From: Physcia stellaris
Lineage: Eukaryota > Ascomycota > Lecanoromycetes > Caliciales > Physciaceae
DNA: 64,000 bases
Assembly (NCBI GenBank): GCA_018902385.1
Contig: JABSSW010000029.1
Coordinates: 1-64,000, forward strand
Reading direction: 5' to 3'
Below are positions 24,045 through 37,602 of this stretch, piece by piece. Within the stretch, counting starts at the first letter, position 1, and every line of letters starts with the position of its first letter. Both the position numbers and the translations under genes were made by a program. Under the pieces are notes generated by a model. The model was not told the DNA's origin and searched no databases. It worked only from the letters and a program-made list of their open reading frames with translations.

Positions 24045-27000
24045 AATAATGTATAATAATAATACATTTTCGTTATTTAATTAAATTAAAAATCGAATAT
24101 TATAAAATTTTTATCGTTTATATTTTCGTTGTTTTCGAATTCGTTTTTGTTATCGAATTTTTTTACGTTTTTTTTTCGTTATTATCGTCGTTTTTTGCAC
24201 TTTTTTTTTTTGATTGCATTGAAAAATTCGATTTTAATATTTTGATTTTTCGTATTGTACGAAAAAACAAAGTTTTTAATTATTTTTCGCATTTTTTTTA
24301 TTACGTCAATAAAATTCGTCGTTTTTAATACGCGAATTTCAATATAATATAAAAACGCGTTGCGTAATTAATTTCGTAATTGAATACAAATATTTTTTAT
24401 TGTGTTTTACACGCGCGTTGATATTTTTATTATTTTGAATTTAAAATAAATCATTAATAAAATCAACAAATTTTGACAAATTTTGACATTAAAAATTCAT
24501 TGATTATTGCGAAAATTTGAAAATCAATTGTTTGACGTATAATTTCGATTGCATTTTTTAATATTGTTTTGTCGTGTTTGTTCGTCGAATTTTTTTTATT
24601 TTATTAATAAATTTCATTTTTCAAAAAACACGTTAAAAATTAATTAAAAATCGCAATTTTTATATGTATTATTCAATTATATTATTATAATTGTCGTTTT
24701 CAATACGAACATCGAACATTTTTTTTTTTATTTTTTTATAAAAATTTTACGATTTTTTTATCAAATTCAAATCAAACAACGATTTTTCATCAAATTTTTT
24801 TGAAATTTAAACACAACAATATTATCGACATTTTGTGTTTTTATAAAATTTGATTTAAATTTTCGATCAATTTTTTTCGCGATTAACGACATTTTTGAAT
24901 TTTGAAATAAATTTTAACAAATGAAAATTGTGCGAATTCGAACATTTTGAATATAAATATCAACACGATAATGCGACAAAAAAATGATATATTATTTTTA
25001 AACAATATTTAAAACGTACGTCGAATATAAATTAATATCAATTATTTAATAAAATTGAAAACAAATTTGTAATTGAAATTATCAACAAACGTGTTACGAT
25101 AAACAATTGAATTATATTTAAAAACGAAAATAATCAAATTTGAAAATTCAAATTAATGTTTATTGTTAAATTCGATGAAATTGTATACAATAAAATTAAT
25201 TAATATCGATAATGCGATATAATTATGTATACAATTTTGAAACGAAAATAACGAATATTACATACGAAAATAATCAAATTTGACAAATAATTTATCAATA
25301 ATCAAAAAAAAATGAAAATTTTATAATATCGATCGAAAATTGTCGACACGCGATTTTGCGTTTATCGAAAAATTTAAACGTCAAAAATTAAAAACAATAT
25401 TTCGATAAAAAATTTAATTAAATATTCAACACGATCGTATCGATATTTTTGCAACGTTTGCAAATAATACAAATTTGTATCGCGAAAAAATGAATTTATT
25501 GATTGATGAACAACAATCGTTTTCATCGTATGTTTAATTTTGTAATTAATGACAATTTTATTAAATTTTCATTTGTAACAACAATAAATAAATAAAATAA
25601 TGCATGAAAATAATGTATAAATTAACAAAATTTAAAATATTTCGACGTTCATTTAAATTTGAAAAATTGAAAAAAAAATTCAAAAAATTTTTTTCAAAAA
25701 TTCGTTAATTTTGTTTTTCAAAACGATCAATTAACAATTATTATTGTTAAACGATAAATGAAAATAATAAAAATATTATTGATAATATTTTAACGAAAAA
25801 TATAAATATTGATAAAAATAATAATGCAAAAAAACAATATATAAATTAACAAATGATAAAACGTTTTGTTGAAAAAATTAAATTGTTTGTTTCGTTTTCA
25901 ATCAATATTTCGTCGATCAATTAAAACATTTTGAATAACGTTATTTAAAAATTTAAATTCGAAAATTGCGATTGAAATATTTGTTGAATTTAATAATAAT
26001 AAAAAATTTGATTGAAAAAACGCGAAATAATAAAATAATTTTAATAATATTAATAATTTTTTGTTTTGTAAATCGAATAATGCATAACGATAATGCATAA
26101 ATTAACAAATTATCGCAATTATTAAAAATAAAACATTCAAAAAAAAAAAATTCAACATTCAAAAATGTTTGAAAATCGAAAAAATGTCGAAAAAATAAAA
26201 ATGAAAAAATATTGAAAAAAATGAAATTCAAAATAATAAAAAATTCGATAAAAATAAAAATGATATTTTCGATAATAATATTATTTTTAATATTAAAAAA
26301 ATAAAAATAATCGAATTTTCAAATAAATCGAATAATGCGTCAAAATAATACACAAATTAACAAATCGAAATATACGTTATAAAAAACAAATCGACAAATA
26401 AATAATGACATTGATATAAATAAAAACAAAACGTCGATCAAAAAATTACAAAAATAATCGCGTTTAAATTTTTTCGCGTTCAAATTTTTCGCGTTTAAAT
26501 TTTTTGCGTTCAAATTTTTATTTAAATTTTTTTATAAATCGAAAAAAATCAATCGCAAAACGTTTAAATTCATTAAATTAAAAAAATGATAAACAAATCG
26601 ATAATATATTCAAATTATGCGTTATCGAATATTGATTAACATATTAATAAAAATACAAACGAACAAAATTCGAAATGATCGCATTGCGCAAAAAATTAAA
26701 CGTTTTTAAAAAAACGATTGAATTTTTAATTACAAAAAAAATCGTTCGCGAAATTTATAAAAAAAATGATGCAAAAATAAAAAAAAATGTCAAAATTCAA
26801 ATATCGATTTTTGAAATTTTGCAAAAAAATATCGAAACGTTTATTATAAAAATAATTAAAAATAAATTAAATATATTATTTTTGCGCATTATTTTTTGAT
26901 AATTAATTATTATTATAAAATAATTAATACAAAAACGATTCATACGAAACGAATAATTTTTCAAAAAAAATATTCATTTTGTTCGAAAAATTTTGAAAAT

Positions 27001-27124
27001 GTTTGTGAATAATAATGTTATAATTATTTAAATACAATGTTATTTTTGTTGAATAATTAATTTATATAATTTGAATTCGTATTTAAATTGTTTTTCATTT
27101 CAATATTTGTTATACGTAAAATAA
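24045..27124 (+). repeat. 3.08-kb repeat unit, copy 2 (uninterrupted)
   Basis: The best continuous copy. It shares both ends and internal order with the neighbouring copies. It holds several internal short repeats built on AATAATGCATAAA...TTAACAAAT (about 25,600, 25,822, 26,086 and 26,335). An antisense reading segment near its start (the equivalent in copy 3 is 27,386-27,189) has the conserved strings FVFSHN, KNRNIKI and NENEFENNEN. The same segment on the plus strand of the inverted copy is 36,074-36,325. The protein is not recognised. The class of this repeat is unknown: no LTR or terminal inverted repeat was seen at the unit ends. Confidence 0.7.
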
Positions 27125-30100
27125 AAATTAAATGATAATGTATGATAATAATACATTTTCGTTATTTAATCAATTTAAAAATCGAATATTATGAAATATT
27201 TTTATCGTTTATATTTTCGTTGTTTTCGAATTCGTTTTCGTTATCGAATTTTTTTACGTTGTTTTTTTTTTCGTTATTATTATCGTTTTTGCATTTTTTT
27301 TTTTGATCGTATTGAAAAAATTCGATTTTAATATTTCGATTTTTCGTATTGTGCGAAAAAACAAAATTTTTAATTGTTTTTCGCATTTTTTTATCGCGTT
27401 AACAAAATTCGTCGTTTTTAATGCGCGAATTTCAATATCGTTATAAAAAACGTTACGTAATCAATTTCTTAATTGAATACAAATATTTTTTATTGCGTTT
27501 TTGCACGCGTTCAATGTTTTTATCGTTTTAAATTTAAAATGAATTATTAATGAAATCAACAAATTTTGACAAATTTTGACATTAAAAATTCATCGATTGT
27601 TGCGAAAATTCGAAATTAATTGTTTGACGTATAATTTCGATTGTATTTTTTTTGACATCGTTTTATCGTGTTTGTTCGTCGATTTTTTTTTGTTTTGTTA
27701 ATAAATTTCATTTTTCAAAAAAACGTTAAAAATTAATTAAAAATCGCAATTTTTATATATATTATTCGATTGCATTATTATAATTGTCGTTTTAATACGA
27801 ATATCGAACATTTTTTTAATTTTTTTTTCAAAATTTTGCGATTTTTTTTATCAAATTCAAATCAAACAACAAAATTTTTATCAAATTTTTTTGAATTTAA
27901 ACACAATAACATTATCGACATTTTTATATTTTGTACATTTTGATTTGAATTTTTGATTAATTTTTTTTTTTTTTTGCGATTAACGATATTTTTTGAATTC
28001 GTCGAAATAAATTTTAACAAATGTAAATTGTGCGAATTCGAACATTTTAAATATAAATATCAACACGATAATGCGACAAAACAATATATCATTTTTGAAC
28101 AATGTTTAAAACGTACGTCGAATATAAATTAATACGAAATAATTAACAAAATTGAAAACAAATTTGTAATTAAAATTATTAACAAACGTAATACGATAAA
28201 AAATTGAATTATATTTGAAAACGAAAAAAAAAAAACAAATCGTAAAAATACAAAATAATGTTTAATCGTCAAATTTGAAAATTTATTCGCAATGAAATTG
28301 ATTAACGTCAATAATACGATATAATAATGCATACAATTTTAAAATATTCATAACATAAATGATGAAACGAAAAATAACGAATATTACACAAAAAAATAAT
28401 CAAATATGCGAAATGATTTATCAATATCGAAAAAAAATTGAAAATATTATAAAAATCGATCGAAAATTGTCGATACGCGATTTTGCGTTTATCGAAAAAT
28501 TTAAACGTCGAAATTAAAAACAATATTTCGATACGAAAAATTTAATCAAACATTTTATTTGATTGTATCAATATTTTTGTAACGTTTGTAAATAAAACAA
28601 ATTTGAATCGCAATAAAATAAATTTATTAATTATTAAACAAATTTCGATAAAACGCATATCAAAATTCAAATTCGTCGACAATTTTATTAAATTTTCATT
28701 TGTGACAATCATAAATAAATAAAATAATGCATAAAAATAATGCGTTGATTAACATTAATTAAAATAAATTTAAAATATTTAAATTTGTAAAATTGAAAAT
28801 TGAATTATGTTTTCGTCGAATAACATCGATATTATCGATTTTATAAATTAATTTTTTCGATATTATCGATTTTAAAACAAACATTGAAAATAACGAAAAT
28901 AATATTGATAATAATTCGAATAATATTCAAAACATGAATAAATAATAATGCATGAAAATAATGCATAAATTAATAATTTTCAAAATTTATGTTTGCGAAA
29001 ATTGATTTGTTTGTTTCGTTTATAACGAATATTCAATCGTTCAAATTTAATTTTTTTAAAAAACGTAATATTCAAATTTAAAACGACAATCGATACGAAA
29101 TTTAAAAAAACGAAAAATGATAAAATTATCGATATCAATAATAATATCAATAATAATAATTTTTTTTGATAAATCAAACAATGCATAAAAATAATGCATA
29201 AATTAACAAATATAACAATTGTTAAAAATACGAAAATTTCAAAAAATTCGCAATAAAAACGATTCAAAAATTTAAAATTCAAAAAAATGTCGAAAACAAT
29301 AATTCGAATAAAAAAATTGATAAAAATGAAAATTTGAATACGAATCAAATAAATGATAATAATATTTTTGATATTGAAACGAATAAAAATAATCGAATTT
29401 TGAATAAATCAAATAATGTATCAAAATAATGCACAAATTAATAAATCGAAAAACGTTACATGAAAAAAACAAATCGACGAATAAATAATAACATTGATAT
29501 AAACAAAAACAAAACGTTAATAAAAAATCACAAAAATTAATTTTTATCGTATTTAAATTTTTCGCGTTTAAATTTTTTTCGTATTCAAATTTTTGCGTTC
29601 AAATTTTTTGCGTTCAAATTTGCAAATATGTCGAACAAAAAATTAATCGCAAAACATTTGAAATCATTAATAAAAAAAATGACGAACAAATCGATAATAT
29701 ATTCAAATTATGCGTTATCGAATATTGATTAACATCGAATATCAAACAATAAAAACACAAACGAATAAAATTCGAAATAATTTCATTACGCGAAATTAAA
29801 CGTTTTCAAAAAATCATTAAATTATTAATTGTGTTATGAATTTTGCATGTTACGCATGCAAAACGTAAAATCAAAATTGAATTTTGTGAATAATTTGATC
29901 AAAAAAATTAACGTTCGTTTCAGAATTTTCATATGTGTTTTGCAATTTTTTAAATAAAACAATCAAACATATTATTCATTCATATCACGATTTATCGTAA
30001 CAATGATAACATCATCGAACATACGATTGACAGTTTTTCAAATTGTTTAAAGTTTTTTTAACAACAATCAACGTCGTTGAATCGTATCAACGTCGTTGAA

Positions 30101-33100
30101 TAAACATCAAAATCGAAAAATATCATCAATTTCGTTGAAAGACAATTTCGCGATTTCATCGATTTTACATCAAAATTTAATACAAATAGCATTACGTCAT
30201 GATCTCGTCTTCGACTTTTAGTATTGATTATTCAGATGATCGTTCAATCAATGACAATATCACGATTAATCGTGATCAAATCGCACGCAATTCACACGTC
30301 GAGCAAACAGACGAGAATTCAAAATTTTCGCATCATTCTCGTCGTCTTTTTATCGAAGTTTTTATTTTTTCTTCGTTTTTTGTCATTCAATACGTCGTGT
30401 TTAATTCTCAACAGCGATCACATTCGATCGATGTGACATTCATTCAATTCTTTAAAAGCGTATTCGATCAATCGATTTCATTGAATTCACATTCGAATTT
30501 ATGAATTCAGCAACAACAACAACAAAAATAAAAAAATTCAATTATTCAACAAAAAAACGAAACAAATTAACGTGAAACAACGCGTAACGAGTTTGAAAAG
30601 AAATATGAATTCATTGATCGTTTTTATGAATTTCATGAAATTGTCAATGAAATCGTTCAATCGAAATTTGAAAAATTTTATGCAACAAAAGTTTGTTGAA
30701 CTTTTTGCACGACGTCAAATTAATTCATTTATTTCGTTCGAATACAATACAATACATTTCGAATACAATCGAAATCATATTACGATTTCAAATGATCATA
30801 AAAAGCATTTGCAAATGACAATAAATTTCAAAACATCGAATATCGATTTTTTTGTTTCGAATTTGATCATTACGTCAAAATATTCAACAAACGATGTTTA
30901 TCAATGTCAACAAATACATCGTATATCGTGACGTGATTCTTTTCGTGCAACAAATAAAACGTATCGTTCGTATTAATTTTGAAAATATTGTTTCGCGACT
31001 TCATGAATGTTTACGAGATTTTGCAATATTGTGATTTTCGAATTTGATGATAAAATTGCAAAATCGTATTTGCAACACGATCGAAATCTTTTGCATTCGA
31101 TTGAAACAAAAATATAAAATGTTTACGTCACAAACATTTGACAATTTTATCGCGAAACATTATACGATGACAAATGCGCAAAAGTTACGTTTCGTGAACG
31201 AATATATTCAAATCATTTTGCGTTATTCGAAAACGATCGAATTATTTGAATTTGTTGTTTTTACAATCGTTTGAAAAAATTTCGATTTCGAATTTCAACG
31301 AAACGTTCGTGTTTTCGAATCAAATGACGATCAAAACGATTTCACGAAACGTTTAAAACAAATTTGCGAATTTTGAATCAATAAAAATCGTCAATCGATT
31401 GCAAAACGTGAAAAAACGACATATTAACGAAATTTGAAAATCAATGTTCGACAACAGCAACAATTAATTGAATATCAACAACAAAAATATCAACAACAAA
31501 AATATTCACAACAAAACGATCAAAATCGTCAACAATATCAACGTTTTTCTCGATCAAAACGTAATCAAATTGTTTTTTTCTCGCAACAATACAATATTTC
31601 AACGAATGCAACGTCGATTTTCGATTTTGTTCGTAAATATGTTACATTTTTTATTTATAAATTTCGTCAATGATCAGAAATTCTTGACAAATATCGTCGA
31701 AATTGTCAAAATCAACGAAAACGAAATCGATGAAATCAACTTTTATTTCGTCGATGAAAAGATTGATTTCGTTGAAATATTTTTCAACGATTTTGCGTTT
31801 CAACAAAAAATTCAATTTCTTTTTTCGTGCATGAAATGTGCTAAAAGATAAAATATTTACGATAATTTGTGAAAAACAATTTAACAAATGATATTGATTT
31901 TGATTTTTTTTCAATAATAAATCAAAAAATAATCACATCGTCGTTTACTCGTTTATTGCACGTGAATACATTATAATACAAACGCATTTTTTTGACGATG
32001 TCAAGCGAAAAATTTGTTTTGATACAAAAAACATGATAATTTTAATCGATAATCGCATCGTGAATAAATTAAATTTCGAAATCAAAAACATCAAATCGAT
32101 CAATTTGCGAAATGTCGAAAAATGAATTCGAAATACGTCAATTACGACATCATCATTAACAACGAAAAATTAATCGTTCAATCATACGTGATAAAAAAAC
32201 TTTTCGCAAACGTGTTATTAAACATAAATATTATCAAAAATTACAACGTCGATATTTTCATTTTCAAAAATCGAATCTGTATAAAAAACAATAAGATTTC
32301 GATGACGTATGATCGAATAAAAAAAATAATGATAAATCATGTCGTGATTGAAAATATTGAACAAAACATTATACAAATTTTTGATTTTGTTTCGAATCAA
32401 ATTTTCGAAATCACGATCATCAAAACATCGAGAAAATTCAACAAATCGATCAATCAAAAATCATACATTACAAAAAATGCGAAAACACGAATTCGAAAAG
32501 TTTCAATCAATATATAATTCGAAAACAAAATTCGCATTTGTCGAACAATACGTTGATCGTCAAATTTCGAAAATTTTCATTTTTTTTCATACATGTCGTC
32601 GTTGTTTTCGAATTTTTCGTTTCAATAACGAATTGCATGAATATTTTCGTTGCATTCATTTGAAATATCGTCATCGTCGTTTCGTCGAACGAATTTTTTT
32701 TGTTCAATCGATTCGACGTTTAAATCAACTTTGAAAAAATTCTGATCAAAAATATCAAATCATTTGTCATACAAAATGTCGTATTATTTTTGATCGAACG
32801 CAATTCACGAAAACATTTGAATCAATGAACGAAAAATTCGATGAATTTTTTACTTTTTTATGTGTATTATTAATAAATTTTTCAACGATGAATTTCACAT
32901 TTTCTTTTCGACAAATGACATGATTGCGAAAACGCAATTTTTTTTTTTTTTCGTGAACATTTGTTATGAATTTTGCATGTTACGCATGCAAAACGTAAAA
33001 TCAAAATTGAATTTTGTGAATAATTTGATCAAAAAAAATTAACGTTCGTTTCAAAATTTTCATATGTGTTTTGCAATTTTTTAAATAAAACAATCAAACA

Positions 33101-33530
33101 TATTATTCATTCATATCACGATTTATCGTAACAAATTGCAAAAAAATCGTTCGCGAAATTTGTAAAAAAATTGATACAAAAAAAAATGTCAAAATTTAAA
33201 TATCGATTTTTGAAATTTTGCAAAAAAAATATCGAAACGTTTGTTACAAAAATATTTGAAAATAAATCAAATATATTATTTTCACGTATTATTTTTATAA
33301 ATAATTTTTATAAAATGTTTTATGCAAAAACATTATTTATGCGAAACGAATAATTTTTTAATCAAAAAATATTTATTTTGTTCGAAATATTTTGAAAATA
33401 TTTGTGAACAATAATGTTACAATTATTTAAACATAACGTTAATTTTGTTGAATAATTAATTTACATAATTTTAATTTGCGTTTGAATTTTGTTTTTATAT
33501 CGTTATTTATTATACGTGAAATGAAAATTG
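27125..33530 (+). repeat. 3.08-kb repeat unit, copy 3, split by a small LTR element
   Basis: Segments 27,125-29,831 and 33,134-33,530 together match copy 2. The interruption is the LTR element at 29,832-33,133 with its AATTG target duplication. The internal AATAATGCATAAA-type repeats recur at about 28,720, 28,947, 29,182 and 29,413. Confidence 0.7.
29832..33133 (+). mobile_element. Small LTR element (gag-like, no polymerase seen), heavily mutated
   Basis: LTRs of 171-172 bp lie at 29,832-30,002 and 32,962-33,133. They are nearly identical to each other, begin TGTTATGAATTTTGC and end ATTTATCGTAACA. A perfect target duplication AATTG flanks the element (29,827-29,831 and 33,134-33,138). The 2.96-kb interior has gag-like segments (from 30,199), a Gln-rich stretch (about 31,440-31,560) and a zinc-finger-like CxxC...H...H segment near 32,600-32,670. 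No reverse transcriptase or integrase was recognised, so it looks non-autonomous. The last part of the LTR and the first 35 bases of the interior match the unmutated element at 47,125-49,474, so the two belong to one family. Broken in many places. Confidence 0.85.
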
Positions 33531-35759
33531 AATCGATTAACATTTAAAAAACGTAAAATGTTAAATTATATATATTTTTGACGATTTTGTTGTCGAATTA
33601 TTATCAAAATTATATAAAACGAAAACAAAATTTTTGTCAAATAAAACGCAACAAAATATCGTCAATTTTTATATTATTTATAATTGATTTCGATTTATAA
33701 CAATATTTCATGAAATAATAATAATAATATAATAAATAATTTTTTGTCAATTTTAAACAATATATTATATCATTATTTTTCATTTTAATTTTTGAATTGT
33801 TTGAATTTTATTTATGTTTTTCAAATAACGTAACGTCGAAAAAATGTTCGATTGATTTTGACGTTTGAAATTTGTTTCGAATCGTTTAATAAAATAATCA
33901 AAATTATTGTTTTTCATTGTTTTAAATTAATAACGTTTCGTCAAAAACAAATTTTAAACAATTGAAATTTGTTTTCAATCGTTTATTGTTGATTCAAGAT
34001 TTATATTTGAAACATTAAATTGTTTCAAAACGTATCAAATAAATTCATTTTTTTCGCATATTTTTTGATTAATGATTTTTTTGTTTTGTTGATTGTTGTT
34101 TGTGCGCATTATACATTCAAAAAATTATTCAATTTTTAATAATTTTTTTATTTATTTCGTTTTTTGTTTTGAACATTTAAATCGTTTTTCATATATCAAA
34201 ATCATTGATTGTTTGTTTTGTTTTTGTCGTATCAAATATTTTTTATTTTTTTCATTTCGCGTTTGTTTTGAAATTTTTGTTTTAAAATGATTATTAACGT
34301 TATTTTTATCATTGAATTTATCGATTCGTGTTAAATTATCAATTAAATTTTGATTGATTGTTTTTATCAAACACGAAATGCAAAATTTGTATTCAATATA
34401 TATTAAATCGTTTTCGTAATTATATTTTTGCATCGTTATTGATTTTTCGAAACGTTTTTTATAATTCATTTGCAATTTTTTTTTCATTGAATTGTAATTC
34501 ATTCGTTTTGATAAATCAAAATTTTCGATGCAAAATATATTTAAATATTTTTTCGTTTTGTATATTCATTTTTTTACATTATGTTTGTCAATTCAAATCG
34601 TACGTGAACGTTCATTCTTAATCGTTTTGTTGTTTAATAAAATGATAAATTTCATTTTTTTCGACGATTCGATTTCAAAATTTGCGTTTTTTATATTTTG
34701 TTATTTATGATTGAATAATAAACACATTGACATCGCATATATAAATTCGATTTATCAATTTTTCGACACGTTTTTCAATTGTTTCGTTTTCGTATTGAAT
34801 TCGTTTTTTTTATTTTTCGTTGTTTTTTTGTTTTCAATAAATCGATATTCGAATTTTCGACAATTGATATCACGCGATTATTGTCAATAAAAAATTTGAA
34901 AACAAAACGAAAATTCGAAATCGTGTCATTTTTTTTTTCAAAAACATAATATGATATTGTTGTATTTGACATTAATTTTTCGATTAACGAATTCATTGAT
35001 TATATTCGAATTATTAATATCAATTTAAAAATTGTTTGATGTAAAAACGCGTAAAACAATTTTTTTTGTTTCGTAAAATTTTGATCGTTTCGATGAAATA
35101 ATTATATTTCAATGAAATAATTTTTGAAATTTCATTGTTTTTTGCGTTGATTGTGATTCGATTTTTGATTTTGTTTTGAAAATATTTGCAAATTTCGTTT
35201 TGAACAAAAAAATTCAAATTTTTTCAAATTAATATATAAAATTCGTAATTGTTTGTTGCATGTTAATATTGTAAAAAATCGAAATAACACGCAATATATT
35301 TTTCATTGTTAAATTTTCGAATGTTATGTTTGTTTTTTTATCATTCGCGAAATATTTTTTAATCGCATAATATATGATTGTAATCACAAAAAATATCATG
35401 ACAAAACGAAATTTATTGAATATGTTTTTGATATACATTTGAAAATCGAAATCATTTTTGAAATTTTTGAAAAATAAATCGTAAATCGCAATAATTATAA
35501 TATCGACAATAAATGAAATAAATTACACAACAATTGTTGATTTTTATTGTAATAATTGACACGCATTTATTTATTTTCGATTCAAAATTTTCGTAATTAA
35601 AACGAATAAAAACATAATTGTATAACAATTTCGCAATCAATTGATGAAAATTGACAATGATTTCGAATTTATAATACGAAATTATTATGTTTTTAATTTT
35701 GTAAATTGTATTAAATCGAAAAATGTCGATTAAATTGTATATTTGTATTAAAAAAAAAA
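33531..35759. other. 2.2-kb AT-rich core between the inverted repeat arms
   Basis: Not part of the 3.08-kb unit. I found no second copy of it in the window. Minus-strand open frames (34,152-34,502; 34,775-34,996) are low-complexity Lys/Asn-rich and unrecognised. No LTR or terminal inverted repeat was seen. Confidence 0.5.
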
Positions 35760-36565
35760 ATAAAAAATGTTCGATGTTCGTATTACGAACGACAATTATA
35801 ATAATGCAATCGAATAATACATATAAAAATTGCGATTTTCAATTAATTTTTAACGTTTTTTTTTTGAAAAATAAAATTTATCAATAAAACAAAAAAATCG
35901 ACGAACAAATACGACAAAACGATGTTAAAAAAAATGTAATCGAAATCATATGTTAAACAATTTTTTTCGAATTTTTGCAACAATCGATGAATTTTCAATA
36001 TGATAATTTGTTAAAATTTGTTAATTTTATTAATAATTCATTTTAAATTCAAAACGATAAAAATATTAAACGCGTGCAAAACGCAATAAAAAAATATTTG
36101 TATTCAATTACGAAATTGATTGCGCAACGCGTTTTTTATAACAATATAAAAATTCGCGCATTAAAAACGACGAATTTTGTTAACGCGATGAAAAAAATGC
36201 GAAAAACAATTAAAATTTTTGTTTTTTCGCACAATGCGAAAAATCGAAATATTAAAATTGATTTTTTCAATGCGATCAAAAAAAAAATGCAAAAAACGAC
36301 GATAATGACGAAAAAAAAAACGTGAAAAAATTCGATGACGAAAACGAATTCGAAAACAACGAAAATACGAACGATAAAAATTTTATAATATTCGATTTTT
36401 AATTTAATTAAATAACGAAAATGCATTATCATTATATATTATTATTTAATTTTTATTTTACGCATGACAAATATTAATGTAAAAACAATTCAAACACGAA
36501 TTCAAATTATGTAAATTAATTATTCAAAAAATAACATTATATTTAAATGATTATAATATTGTTAT
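35760..36565 (-). repeat. 3.08-kb repeat unit, inverted, partial copy 4 plus the end of copy 5
   Basis: About 35,760-36,450 is the reverse complement of the first 0.7 kb of the unit (compare 24,050-24,740). About 36,450-36,565 is the reverse complement of a unit end and belongs with the copy at 50,244-53,190, from which it is separated by the large Ty3/gypsy insertion. The plus-strand reading segment 36,074-36,325 is the longest version of the conserved, unrecognised unit protein (strings ALKTTNFVNAMKKMRKT and FSHNAKNRNIKIDFFNAI). Confidence 0.7.
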
Positions 36566-36685
36566 TGTTATGATACAAAATTGTATAATGTAAAAAATAA
36601 ATTAATTAATCAAAAACTGTTAATTAAATATTATACGTGTCAAAATATTATAATTTCGAAATAATCATTTATTAATCATTTAATA

Positions 36686-37602
36686 GAACACTTTCTATAA
36701 AAAAATGTTCATTAAATTCGCTTGACGCGAATGATCGATCGAAAAGAATTCTGATCAATTTTACGTCTGTATTCGTTAAATTCGATAACTTTCATCAATT
36801 GAGAATTCAAATTTTCAAAAAGATAATATGTTATTTTTGATTCGATCAATCATCAAACTCTTTGCGTTCGTGCAGTTGCTGCACACGTTGCATCGCAATC
36901 ATAAATCACGCATAATTTTTTTCTATTTAATTCTAATTGTAAAGCAGAATGAGCGCATTTCAACGCTGCAAAAATGACAAAAATTCGTTCATTATCGCAA
37001 TAGTTCTGGCGCTTCGAAGACTTCGTCTCTGTCAAACATGTGTCAAATCGTCAGTTGAAATGCTTGCGAAAATGTTTTCGTTTCATTTTTCGAAATCTGT
37101 ACAATTGTTTCGCAATTTGCACATCAATCAACAATCACTTATGATTTTCATTTATTTAATCATGATTGTAAAGCAAATTGAGCGCATTTCAACGTTGTAA
37201 AAATAACAAAAATCGATTCATTATCGCAATAGTTTTGAAATTTCGAAGATTACGTCGTTGTTAAATTTGTGTTCGTTTCGTTTTTTTGAAAATTCAATTT
37301 TTCGCAAAGTTTGCATCATTTCAATACGATTTCGATCATAACTCAATGCGTTAACGTCGAATTTTCGATATTATTGATTATTTGAATAATGCTCATTTTG
37401 TGTTTCAAAATGAACGTTTATTTGTATGTTTTGTTTATCGAATGCAAATGCTATCAAGATGCGAAATCGATGAAATCGCAAAACGAATGCGAAACATTAA
37501 AATTCTGATTTCGATGCAGAAATTTTGCAATTTTATCAGATCTGATTTTAATTCTGAGAACTCTCGACAAAGTTTTTTTAAAAAAACTTTCGAATTTATT
37601 TG
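36686..37602 (+). repeat. Family D repeat, short copy inserted in an LTR
   Basis: About 0.92 kb, with the same ends as the 2.04-kb copies (CTATAAAAAAATGTTCA near the left end, CGAATTTATTTG at the right) but lacking most of the interior with the reading segments. It lies in the LTR of the Ty3/gypsy element, as shown by the uninterrupted LTR at 50,091-50,243. It keeps more CT and AG dinucleotides than the other two copies, so it is less mutated and probably younger. Two copies of the GCGCATTTCAACG repeat motif occur at about 36,953 and 37,181. Confidence 0.65.

Larger units (their letters stand above)
12380..24045 (+). repeat. 3.08-kb repeat unit, copy 1, split by two insertions
   Basis: Segments 12,380-14,042, 16,089-16,195 and 22,799-24,045 together match one whole unit as seen uninterrupted at 24,045-27,124. 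The gaps are filled by the 2-kb repeat (14,043-16,088) and a Ty3/gypsy element (16,196-22,798). Every unit opens with the sequence ending in ACATTTTCGTTATTTAAT and closes with a variant of TTGAATAATTAATTT. Units abut head to tail, so the ends chosen are partly arbitrary. Confidence 0.75.
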
